From the NCBI RefSeq assembly GCF_004011505.1, contig NZ_SAUN01000001.1:2852001-2916000 (forward strand): 64,000 nt of DNA. Direction: 5' to 3'. Positions 15,032 to 23,028 of the stretch are shown one piece after another; position 1 is the first letter of the stretch, and every line of letters begins with the position of its first letter. The notes beneath the pieces are model-generated. The model had not been told where the DNA came from, made no database searches, and was given only the letters and a program-made list of their open reading frames with translations. The position numbers and the translations under genes were made by a program. The DNA is from Nonomuraea polychroma. Its GTDB lineage: Bacteria; Actinomycetota; Actinomycetes; Streptosporangiales; Streptosporangiaceae.

Positions 15032-17068
15032 TCAGACGGTCACCCGGCGCAGGCGGGCCTTGGGGGCCTCCTCGCCGGGGAAGACGCGCTTGACGCCGTC
15101 GCCCAAGGCCTGCTCGATGATCCGGATGTCGCGCACCAGGTGCTCGAGGCCGGACGGCTCCAGCGAGGCGGCGTGGTCGGAGCCCCACATCGTCCGGTCG
15201 AGCGTGATGTGCCGCTCCACGGTCACCGCGCCGAGCGTGACGGCGGCCAGTGAGATCTGCAGGCCGCGCTCGTGGCCGGAGTAGCCGACGGGGACGCCGT
15301 ACCGCTCCTTGAGCGTGGTGATCGTGCGCAGGTTCGCCTCCTCTGGAGGCAGCGGGTACGTGGACGTCGCGTGCATCATGATCAGCTTATCGGTCCCGAG
15401 GATCTCCACGGCCGCGTCGATCTCCGACAACGTGGACATCCCGGTCGACAGGATGATCGGCTTGCCGGTGGCGGCCAGGGCCCGCAGCAGCTCGTGGTCG
15501 GCCACGCTGGCCGAGGCCACCTTGTGCGTCAGGACGTCCATCTCCTCCAGGAACTCGACGGACGGCACGTCCCACGGCGAGGCGAACCAGTGGATGCCAC
15601 GCTCGTCGCAGTATTTCGCGATCTGCCGGTATTCATCGCGGCCGAACTCGGTCCGCTCCTTGTACTCCAGGTACGTCATCTCGCCCCACGGCGTCTGCCT
15701 GATCTGGCCCTTCTGCTCCTCGGGCACGCAGATCGCGGGGGTGCGCTTCTGGAACTTGACCGCCTGGCACCCGGCGTCGGCGGCCACGTCGATGAGCCTG
15801 CGGGCGATGTCGAGGTCGCCGTTGTGGTTGATGCCGATCTCGCCGATGACGTAGACGGGCTCACCGTCGCCGACCAGCACGTCGCCGATAGCGACCGGGC
15901 CGAGCGAGGGCCTTTCCTTGACCTCCAGGACCGGCCGCTCGGGGCGGGCGGCCACGACGCGGTCGCACAGCTCGCGTACCGCGCCGGACCCGCCGGCCCT
16001 GGTCAGCACGACCCGGGCGGCGGCGCGCACCCGCGGGTGGGCCTCGGGCGTGGCGACCGGCCAGCCCACCTCGGCCATCGGGCCCAGGTCGTTGACGTCG
16101 TTGCCGACGTAGGCCACGCGCGCCGGGTCGAGGCCCTCGATGCGCAGCCAGTCGCGCAGCACGGTCTGCTTGTCGGCCAGGCCCTGCAGCACCGGCACGC
16201 CGAGCTTGCGGGCGCGGGCGGCGACGACCGGGTTGTGCTCGGTGGACATGATCAGGACCTTGACGCCGGAGCGGCGCAGCAGCGACACGCCCATCCCGTC
16301 CGAGCGGCTGACCAGCACCATCTCGCGGCCGTCGGAGTCGACGTAGGCGCGGTCGTCGGTGTGCACGCCGTCGAAGTCGGTGATGACGGCGTCGACGTCG
16401 ATGGGCTCGGGCTTGTCGACGAACGGCGCGAGCGCGCGTACCAGCTCCAGGTCCTCGGGGTTGTCGACCTCGATGGCGTGCTGCGGCGGCACCGGCTGCA
16501 CGGCGATCGCGCCGAAGAAGCGGTGGCCGTACTCGCGCAGGCCGGAGGTGCGCATGACGTAGAAGGCGCCGTTCTCGCGGAACTCGGGGTCGCGGTCCTG
16601 CCTGCGCGGGCGGACGGCGGGGTCGTGGTTGACGCCGCCGCCGGTGGCGGTCCAGAGGAACTCGTGCGTCGGCAGGCCCGACACGACCGAGTCGGCCTCG
16701 CCGTCGAGCACCTTGCGCACGGCGGCCGACAGGTCGTCAGGGTCGATGAACGCGCTCGTGCACTGCACGAGCACGACCACCTCGGGGTCCTCCCCGAGGG
16801 CGTCGAGCGCGTGCAGCACCGCCGACTCGCTGGAGGCGGTCGCGCCGCTGAGCTCCTCGGGACGCTCGACGACGAGCGCGCCGGCCTCGCGGGCGGTCTC
16901 GGCGATCTGGGCGTGGTCGGTGCTGACCACGACCTGGTCCACGAGCTCGGCGCGCACGCAGGCCCGCACCGCGCGGGTGACCAGCGGGACGCCCCCGACC
17001 AGGGCGAGGTTCTTCAGGGGAACGCCCGCCGAACCTCCGCGGGCGGGAACAACGGCCAAGACTCGCAA
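15032..17068 (-). CDS. Three-domain CMP-nonulosonate biosynthesis protein (NeuA-like + HAD phosphatase + NeuB-like)
   Basis: About 678 residues in one uninterrupted frame from a TTG six bases after AGGAGA. Residues 1-222: CMP-sialate cytidylyltransferase fold (VLAVVPARGGSAGVPLKN, ENGAFYVM). Residues 224-385: KdsC/CMAS-like HAD domain with DFDGVHTD (Asp231, Asp233), Ser275, Lys300 and GNDVND (322-327). Residues 400-660: NeuB TIM barrel (GEIGINHNGD, KFQKRTP, YSGHE, ERHITLDRTMWGSDHAASLEP). The YSGHE and GSDHAASLEP forms resemble vertebrate sialic-acid-9-phosphate synthase. Together with the phosphatase domain this suggests hexosamine- or mannose-6-P + PEP -> 9-phosphate -> free acid -> CMP-sugar in one protein (inference). 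Oddities: the first Lys of the cytidylyltransferase GSKG motif is Ala14, and the C-terminal antifreeze-like SAF domain of usual synthases is absent. Confidence 0.9.
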   Translation of the reverse strand: MRVLAVVPARGGSAGVPLKNLALVGGVPLVTRAVRACVRAELVDQVVVSTDHAQIAETAREAGALVVERPEELSGATASSESAVLHALDALGEDPEVVVLVQCTSAFIDPDDLSAAVRKVLDGEADSVVSGLPTHEFLWTATGGGVNHDPAVRPRRQDRDPEFRENGAFYVMRTSGLREYGHRFFGAIAVQPVPPQHAIEVDNPEDLELVRALAPFVDKPEPIDVDAVITDFDGVHTDDRAYVDSDGREMVLVSRSDGMGVSLLRRSGVKVLIMSTEHNPVVAARARKLGVPVLQGLADKQTVLRDWLRIEGLDPARVAYVGNDVNDLGPMAEVGWPVATPEAHPRVRAAARVVLTRAGGSGAVRELCDRVVAARPERPVLEVKERPSLGPVAIGDVLVGDGEPVYVIGEIGINHNGDLDIARRLIDVAADAGCQAVKFQKRTPAICVPEEQKGQIRQTPWGEMTYLEYKERTEFGRDEYRQIAKYCDERGIHWFASPWDVPSVEFLEEMDVLTHKVASASVADHELLRALAATGKPIILSTGMSTLSEIDAAVEILGTDKLIMMHATSTYPLPPEEANLRTITTLKERYGVPVGYSGHERGLQISLAAVTLGAVTVERHITLDRTMWGSDHAASLEPSGLEHLVRDIRIIEQALGDGVKRVFPGEEAPKARLRRVTV

Positions 17069-17141
17069 GGTGTGTCTCCTCAAAGGATCGGATTGCACCC
17101 AGAAGCTAGAGGGCCGGATTGAACGGCCAGCGTCACCGTCA

Positions 17142-17807
17142 TTAACTTTCCATGGGGATCCGGTAGAGAAGCTCTGGCCGGCCCACCGCGCCGTACTGCG
17201 GCATGCGGGCCGCCACACCGAGCTCCACCAGGTGTTCCAGGTAGCGGCGGGCCGTCACGCGGGACACTCCTATCGCGTCCGCCACGGCTTGGGCCGCCAT
17301 GCCCTCGGGCCGCTCGCGCAGCTTGGCGGCGACGGCGTCGAGGGTGTCCCTGGACATGCCTTTCGGCAGCTCCGAGCTGCCTCTGAGGGTGCCGAGCACC
17401 CGGTCCACGTCGCCCTGGCCGACGGCGACCCCCGCTTCCTCCTTGAACCGGGCGTAACGGGTGAGCTTTTCGAGCAATGTCGCGAACGTGAACGGCTTGA
17501 GAAGGTACTGGGAGATGCCGAGCGACACCGCCGAGCGGACCATGGCCAGGTCGCGGGCGGAGGTGACGGCGATGATGTCGCACATGAGGCCGCCCGCGCG
17601 CACGGCCCGGCACACCTCCAGGCCGTGCATGTCGGGCAGGTACAGATCGAGCAGGATCAGGTCGACGGGCCTCTTGCGCAGGAAGCGCAGCGCCTCGCCG
17701 CCGGAGCGGGCCACCCCGGCCACCTCGAAGCCCGGCACCCGCTCCACGTAGATGCGGTTGGCCTCGGCGGTGATCTCCTCGTCCTCGACCACCAGCACCG
17801 AGATCAT
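17142..17807 (-). CDS. CitB/DcuR-type response regulator
   Basis: 221 residues. A receiver domain (1-120) has the acidic pair in VVEDEEITAE, phospho-acceptor Asp54 in DLILLDLYLPDMHG, Thr in AVTSAR and Lys in YLLKPFTF. The C-terminal part (about 165-215) is a winged helix of the CitB type (AQAVADAIGVSRVTARRYLEHLVELGVAA). In this class the partner kinase senses citrate or C4-dicarboxylates. The start ATG overlaps the sensor-kinase stop by four bases. The divergent dctA-like gene is the natural target. It is followed after 73 bp by the CMP-nonulosonate gene on the same strand, so some read-through is possible. Confidence 0.93.
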   Translation of the reverse strand: MISVLVVEDEEITAEANRIYVERVPGFEVAGVARSGGEALRFLRKRPVDLILLDLYLPDMHGLEVCRAVRAGGLMCDIIAVTSARDLAMVRSAVSLGISQYLLKPFTFATLLEKLTRYARFKEEAGVAVGQGDVDRVLGTLRGSSELPKGMSRDTLDAVAAKLRERPEGMAAQAVADAIGVSRVTARRYLEHLVELGVAARMPQYGAVGRPELLYRIPMES

Positions 17808-19318
17808 CGTGCTCCCTCCCGGTCCGGGTGCGGCCGCGCCGGGATGGGCAGCCTGACGGTGAACACCGAGCCTTGGACGTCGATGGTGCCATCCAACCGG
17901 CGCACCGCCTGCCCGACGAGCGCGAGGCCGAGCCCGCGGCCGTCGCCCTTGGTCGTCCAGCCCTTGGCGAACGCCGCCGGGTCGGCCAGCCCGGGCCCGT
18001 TGTCGGCGACCCTGATGAGGACCTCCTGGTCGTCCGCGCTCAGGTGCACCTCCACGCGGGTGGCCGCCTCGATGGCGTTGTCGATGAGGTTGCCCACGAT
18101 CGTGACCAGCTCCCGCGGGTCCAGGCCCAGGTCGTCCAGCTCGCTGTCCTCGCTGATGACCAGCTCGCTGCCGCGTTCGGCGGCCTCGGCGCTCTTGCCC
18201 AGCAGCAGCGCCGCGAGCACCGGCTCGCGTACGGAGCCGACCACCCGGTCGGTCAGCTCCTGCGCGGCGCGCAACTCGGCGGTGCCGAGCGCGACCGCCT
18301 GCTCGGTGCGGCCCAGCTCCACCAGGGTGATGACGGTGTGCAGCCGGTTGGCGGCCTCGTGCGCGGCCGCGCGCAGCGTGTCGGCGAAGCCGCGCTCGGC
18401 GTCGAGCTGGCCGCTCAGCGCCTGCAGCTCGGTGTGGTCGCGTACGGTCACGACCGTGCCGAGCCGGCTGGCGGCGCTGTTGACGGCCAGGACGCGGTCG
18501 CCCACCAGGTGAACGCGTTCGTCCTCCCCGGCGAGCACGTCGGTGAGCCCGAGCTCGGCCACGTTCCGCCCTTCGGCGTCGTCGGGCAGGCCGAGCAGGT
18601 GCCGGGCGGCGTCGTTGCACAGCGTCAGCGTGCCGTCCTTGCCGATCAGCAGCAGTCCCTCTCTGACGGCGTGCAGGATCGCGTCGTGGTGGTCGTGGAT
18701 GCGGCCCAGCTCCACCGGGCCGAGCCCGTGGGTCTGGCGGCGCAGCCGCGCGGTCACCAGCCACGTGCCGGCCCCGCCCAGGCCGAGCGCGAGCGCCACG
18801 ATGAACCCGCCCCAGGCCAGCCGGTCACGCAGCCAGCCGCTGACCCTCTCGACCGTGATGCCCGCACTGACCAGCGCGACCACCCGGCCGTCCGAGAAGA
18901 CCGGGGTGACCGCCCGCTCGGACGGGCCGAGTGTGCCGGTGTAGGTCTCGGTGAACGTCCTGCCCGCCAGCGCCGGCCCGATGTTGCCGCGGAATTTCCT
19001 GCCGATCTCGGCCGGGTTCGGATGGGTGTAGCGGGTTCCGTCCGTCTTCATGATGGTGATGAAGTCGACGCCGGTGCTCTTGCGTATGCCCTCCGCCAGC
19101 GGCTGCAGCCGCGCGCTCGGGTCCGGGCCGTCCAGGGCCTCCAGCACCTCGGGCGTCGTGGCCACGGCCACCGCCACCGCCTCAGCCGTGCTCCGGGCCT
19201 CGTGAGTGAGCAGATCGTGCGCCTGCACCAGGGCCAGCACGGCCCCGCCGGTGGCCGTGACCAGCACCACCAGTAGCTGCAGGACCAACATCTGCCCCGC
19301 CAGGCTCCAGCGCCGCAT
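17804..19318 (-). CDS. CitA/DcuS-type sensor histidine kinase
   Basis: 504 residues. TM1 is at about 8-32, an extracellular PAS-like sensor at 35-165 with the family motif (FITIMKTDGTRYTHPNPAEIG, G-R-F/K at 109, AVTPVF), TM2 at about 168-190, a cytosolic PAS at 205-295, then DHp and HATPase domains. The phospho-acceptor is His320 in AAAHEAANRLHTVITLVELG, the CitA-type variant of the H-box. The N box is NLIDNAIEAA, with DNGPGL and GRGLGLALV as G boxes. It detects a small carboxylate outside the cell and passes phosphate to the coupled response regulator. The divergent dicarboxylate carrier gene supports a C4-dicarboxylate or citrate ligand. Confidence 0.93.
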   Translation of the reverse strand: MRRWSLAGQMLVLQLLVVLVTATGGAVLALVQAHDLLTHEARSTAEAVAVAVATTPEVLEALDGPDPSARLQPLAEGIRKSTGVDFITIMKTDGTRYTHPNPAEIGRKFRGNIGPALAGRTFTETYTGTLGPSERAVTPVFSDGRVVALVSAGITVERVSGWLRDRLAWGGFIVALALGLGGAGTWLVTARLRRQTHGLGPVELGRIHDHHDAILHAVREGLLLIGKDGTLTLCNDAARHLLGLPDDAEGRNVAELGLTDVLAGEDERVHLVGDRVLAVNSAASRLGTVVTVRDHTELQALSGQLDAERGFADTLRAAAHEAANRLHTVITLVELGRTEQAVALGTAELRAAQELTDRVVGSVREPVLAALLLGKSAEAAERGSELVISEDSELDDLGLDPRELVTIVGNLIDNAIEAATRVEVHLSADDQEVLIRVADNGPGLADPAAFAKGWTTKGDGRGLGLALVGQAVRRLDGTIDVQGSVFTVRLPIPARPHPDREGAR

Positions 19319-19428
19319 GTTAACGACTTCTTTCGTGAACGTAACTTACGCAATCGTGACCTGGGTCACTTGTGCAGCGCATAGTCGCACAACCGGAACT
19401 TCCCTCCAAATGGCTGGAGAACCGCCCT

Positions 19429-20766
19429 ATGCGTGATCGCACTCGCTACCTCTACGTGGCCGTCATCGTGGCGGTCCTCCTCGGCATCCTGGTCGGGTTC
19501 CTCTGGCCGGACGTGGGCAAGGAGCTCAAACCGCTCGGCACCGGATTCGTCGCCCTCATCAAGATGGTGATCGGCCCGATCATCTTCTGCACCATCGTGC
19601 TCGGCGTCGGCTCGGTCCGGCAGGCGGCCAAGGTCGGCAAGGTCGGCGGTCTGGCGCTCGGCTACTTCATCGTGATGTCCACGGTCGCCCTGATCATCGG
19701 CCTCATGGTGGGCAACATCATCCATCCGGGTGAGGGGCTCCAGCTCACCGACGCCGCCCGGCAGGCGGCCGAGGCGGAGGCGGCCAAGGGCGCCGAGAGC
19801 GGCAGCACGGTCGACTTCCTGCTCGGCGTCATCCCCGACACGCTGGTGTCGTCGCTGACCTCGGGATCGGTGCTGCAGGCGCTGCTGGTGGCGCTGCTGA
19901 CCGGGTTCGCGCTGCAGGCCATGGGCGCCAAGGGCGCGCCGATCCTGCGGGGCGTGGAGCACCTGCAGCGGCTCGTGTTCCGGATTCTCGCCATGATCAT
20001 GTGGGCCACGCCGGTGGGCGCGTTCGGCGCGATCGCCGCCGTCGTGGGGGCCACCGGCATCGAGGCGCTCAAGAGCCTGGCGATCATCATGGCCGCCTTC
20101 TACATCACCTGCCTGCTGTTCGTCGGCGCCGTGCTCGGTCCGATGTTGTGGCTGGTCGCCCGGATCAAGCTGTGGTCGCTGCTGCGCTACCTGGGCCGTG
20201 AGTTCCTGCTGATCCTGTCCACCTCCTCCTCGGAGACGGCGCTGCCCCGGCTCATCGCCAAGATGGAGCACCTGGGCGTGAGCCGGACCGTGGCCGGCAT
20301 CACGGTGCCGACGGGCTACTCCTTCAACCTCGACGGCACCGCGATCTACCTGACCATGGCCACGCTGTTCATCGCCTCGGCGACCGGCTCGCCGCTGGAG
20401 TTCGGCGAGCAGGTGGCGCTGCTGCTGTTCATGATGGTCGCGTCCAAGGGTGCGGCGGGCGTCACCGGCGCGGGCCTGGCCACGCTTGCCGGCGGTCTGC
20501 AGGCGCACCGGCCCGAGCTGGTCGAGGGCGTGGGCTTCATCGTCGGCATCGACCGGTTCATGTCGGAGGCCAGGGCGCTGACGAACTTCGCCGGCAACGC
20601 CGTCGCCACCGTGCTCGTCGGCACCTGGACGGGCGAGTTCGACAAGGAACGCGCCGGCCAGGTGCTGGCCGGGCACGCCCCGTTCGACGAGGCCTCGCTG
20701 CTCGATGACGACGAGGAGAAGCCGGCCGAGCCGGAGGCGGGCGACAAGGAGCTGACGAAGGTCTAG
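19429..20766 (+). CDS. dctA: C4-dicarboxylate:cation symporter (DAACS family, DctA-like)
   Basis: About 445 residues from MRDRTRYLYVAVIVAVLLGI, with eight predicted membrane segments and two re-entrant hairpins. The Ser-rich loop STSSSETALPRLIAKMEHLGVSR, the TM7 N-L-D-G-T motif (TVPTGYSFNLDGTAIYLTMA) and the conserved hairpin SKGAAGVTGAGLATLAGGLQ identify the glutamate/dicarboxylate family; SSSETALP matches bacterial DctA. It imports succinate, fumarate or malate with protons or sodium. It is divergent from the CitA/CitB system across 110 bp, so it is probably induced by external dicarboxylate. The stop is shared in a CTAG with the convergent methyltransferase gene. The symbol is by family resemblance. 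Confidence 0.92.
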   Translation: MRDRTRYLYVAVIVAVLLGILVGFLWPDVGKELKPLGTGFVALIKMVIGPIIFCTIVLGVGSVRQAAKVGKVGGLALGYFIVMSTVALIIGLMVGNIIHPGEGLQLTDAARQAAEAEAAKGAESGSTVDFLLGVIPDTLVSSLTSGSVLQALLVALLTGFALQAMGAKGAPILRGVEHLQRLVFRILAMIMWATPVGAFGAIAAVVGATGIEALKSLAIIMAAFYITCLLFVGAVLGPMLWLVARIKLWSLLRYLGREFLLILSTSSSETALPRLIAKMEHLGVSRTVAGITVPTGYSFNLDGTAIYLTMATLFIASATGSPLEFGEQVALLLFMMVASKGAAGVTGAGLATLAGGLQAHRPELVEGVGFIVGIDRFMSEARALTNFAGNAVATVLVGTWTGEFDKERAGQVLAGHAPFDEASLLDDDEEKPAEPEAGDKELTKV

Positions 20767-21575
20767 GGCTTGCGCCCGATGCCCGCGTACGCCATGCGGG
20801 TCATCTCCTCGTCCATGAACAGCGGGTGGCCGGGATCCGTGAAAGGCCACGGCATCCCCGGCCCCGTGGCCAGGCCCGGCGGGATGAGCTCGAAGTCGCC
20901 GAAGAAGGCGCCGATCTCCCTGCCGGGCCGCGGCGTGAACGAGGCGTTGGCCCGCTTGTAGAACTCGCTGACCTTCATCACCCGCTCGGTGGCTACATCG
21001 TTGGTCCCGTGCGAGAGCGCCAGATAGCTGCCGGGCGCGAGGGCATCGCGGTAGGCGGCCACGAAGCCCTGCGGGTCGTCCTCGTCGGGGATGAGATGCA
21101 GGATGAACATCATCAGCACGGCCACCGGCCGGTCGAAGTCCAGCAGGCCGCGCACCTCCGGGTCCTTCAGGATCTCCTCCGGCCGGCGTATGTCGCCCAG
21201 CACGATGGCCACCCGGTCGGGGTTGGCCAGCATCGCGCGGCCGTGGGCGGCCACCACCGGGTCGTTGTCCACGTAGACCACTCGTGCGTCGGGCGCGTGG
21301 CGGTAGGCCACCTCGTGCACGTTCTCCACCGCCGGCAATCCCGATCCGAGATCCAGGAACTGCGTGATGCCCTGCTCGCACAGGTAGCGCACGACACGCC
21401 CGATCAGCGCCCGGTTCTCCCTCGCCCCTACCTTGACCTCCGGCATCACGCTCAGCACCAGGTCCGCGAGGTCCCGGTCGGCCTTGAAATTGTTCTTGCC
21501 GCCGAGGAAGTAGTCGTACATGCGGGCCGCGTTCGGGATATGGGGGTCTACGCCCTGCGGTGCCTGCTCCGTCAT
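20763..21575 (-). CDS. SAM-dependent methyltransferase, Methyltransf_19 (DUF574) family
   Basis: About 270 residues. The family signature VDPHIPNAARMYDYFLGGKNNF opens the protein. It is followed by the SAM-binding glycine loop (FLDLGSGLPAVENVHEVA), VVYVDNDPVVAAHGRAML and the LGDIRRPEEIL region. This family is greatly expanded in actinomycetes and its substrates are unknown. The ATG at 21573-21575 is used because the frame further upstream is antisense to the adjacent kinase gene. No operon partner; the gene converges on dctA with overlapping stop codons. Confidence 0.93.
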   Translation of the reverse strand: MTEQAPQGVDPHIPNAARMYDYFLGGKNNFKADRDLADLVLSVMPEVKVGARENRALIGRVVRYLCEQGITQFLDLGSGLPAVENVHEVAYRHAPDARVVYVDNDPVVAAHGRAMLANPDRVAIVLGDIRRPEEILKDPEVRGLLDFDRPVAVLMMFILHLIPDEDDPQGFVAAYRDALAPGSYLALSHGTNDVATERVMKVSEFYKRANASFTPRPGREIGAFFGDFELIPPGLATGPGMPWPFTDPGHPLFMDEEMTRMAYAGIGRKP

Positions 21576-21622
21576 CGCCCCATGATCACACTGATTGCCG
21601 ACAAATACTGAGAAAACACTGC

Positions 21623-22963
21623 CTAAACGGCGGGAAGTCGCAGGACGAACCTCGCGCCGCCCGGGCAGTCCTCCACGGTGATCTGGCCGCGGTGCGCCAT
21701 CGCCACGTCCCGCGCGATGGCCAGGCCCAGGCCGGTGCCGCCCGCGTCGCGGCTGCGGGCGGCGTCCAGGCGGGTGAAGCGCTCGAAGATGCGCTCGCGG
21801 TCCTCCGCGGCGATCTCCACGCCGTCGTTCTCCACCGCCAGCACCGCCATGCCGTCCTCCTTGGACACGGTGACCTGGACGTAGTGCTCGGCGTGCCGCT
21901 GGGCGTTGTCCAGCAGGTTCGTCAGCACCCTGGCCAGCTGCAGCCGTACGCCATCCACCTGCACCCCCTCGACCAGGTCGGCGCGCACGGGGAGCTTGTC
22001 GGCGCGGACGGACAGCTCCTGGCGCACCAGCTCGGCCAGGTCCACCCGCTCCTTGGCCACGTCCACCCGGGAGCCGATCCTGGCCAGCAGGAGCAGGTCC
22101 GTGATGATGGCCTCCAGGCGGTCGGTGTCCCGCAGGGCACTGCAGACGAGCGTCTCGACGTCGGTGTCCTCGGGGTAGAGCTGGGCGCTCTCGAGCTGGG
22201 CCCGCAGCCCGGCGATGGGAGTGCGCAGCTCGTGCGAGGCGTCGGAGGCGAACTGCCGCTGCTGCTCGGCGGAGCGTTCGAGCCGGGCCAGCGTGCTGTT
22301 GACCGACCTGGCGAGCTCCGCCACCTCGTCCTCGCCCGGCGGCTCGCTGACGCGGCTGCTCAGGTCGCCGGCGTGCACGGCGTCCAGCTCCGCGCGCATG
22401 GTCGCCACCGGGCGCAGCGCCTGGCCCGTGACCAGCCAGGTGGCCCATCCGGCCAGCCCGATCAGCACGGCGATCTCGCCGAAGACGATCACCTCGAACA
22501 TGCGCGTGGCGAGCAGATCGGGCGTGCTGCGGCCGGCGTAGACGACGGGGGAGTCGGTGAACTTGCTCACCCGGACCGCCGACAGGTGCACGCACTCGGT
22601 CGGCAGGCAGTTGGTGGCGCTGATGACCCGGTTCTCGTCCGTGGGACGCACGTCGCTGAGCGGCGGCAGGTTCCTGGCGGCGTCACTGGTGGCCAGGAGC
22701 CGCCCGTCCGCCCCGACGATCTGGATGAGATCCACCGACGGGTCGGGCACGGGGATGGAGGCGCCCAGGGGCAGCGCGCCGCTGCGCATCTCGTACGCGA
22801 TGCGCTCGGCGGTGTCCCTGGTGGCCTCGTACACGCTCGCCTCGACCAGGGACTTGGTCACGAGCACCGCCCCGACGCTCACGGGGATGAGCACGAGGGC
22901 GGCTACGGCCGTCGCGATGAGGGTGACGCGGCCCCGCAAGGACCTCGCCCAGAGGGCAGACAC
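21623..22963 (-). CDS. Sensor histidine kinase without an adjacent response regulator
   Basis: 446 residues. TM1 at about 15-35, an extracellular domain at 36-155 with two Cys in NCLPTECVHL that may form a disulfide, TM2 at about 157-178, HAMP to 230 (LRPVATMRAEL), HisKA with His244 (QFASDASHELRTPIAGLRAQ) and an HATPase domain (LLDNAQRHA, ENDGVEIA, GGTGLGLAIARDVAMAHRG). The catalytic motifs are intact. In related loci a winged-helix OmpR-type regulator precedes such a kinase, but here the upstream neighbour is an alpha-glucosidase. The kinase is thus an orphan by position and its partner must be elsewhere. Confidence 0.92.
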   Translation of the reverse strand: MSALWARSLRGRVTLIATAVAALVLIPVSVGAVLVTKSLVEASVYEATRDTAERIAYEMRSGALPLGASIPVPDPSVDLIQIVGADGRLLATSDAARNLPPLSDVRPTDENRVISATNCLPTECVHLSAVRVSKFTDSPVVYAGRSTPDLLATRMFEVIVFGEIAVLIGLAGWATWLVTGQALRPVATMRAELDAVHAGDLSSRVSEPPGEDEVAELARSVNSTLARLERSAEQQRQFASDASHELRTPIAGLRAQLESAQLYPEDTDVETLVCSALRDTDRLEAIITDLLLLARIGSRVDVAKERVDLAELVRQELSVRADKLPVRADLVEGVQVDGVRLQLARVLTNLLDNAQRHAEHYVQVTVSKEDGMAVLAVENDGVEIAAEDRERIFERFTRLDAARSRDAGGTGLGLAIARDVAMAHRGQITVEDCPGGARFVLRLPAV

Positions 22964-23028
22964 CCACCGACACTACCGAGGGTAATTTCCGCCATATGTC
23001 GCATTAATGGAAAGATTCCGCCAACTGG

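Noticed and set aside
15272..17122. 616-codon plus-strand frame opposite the CMP-nonulosonate gene
   Set aside because: No domain, repetitive V/H/G/R composition, antisense to a protein with clear catalytic motifs.
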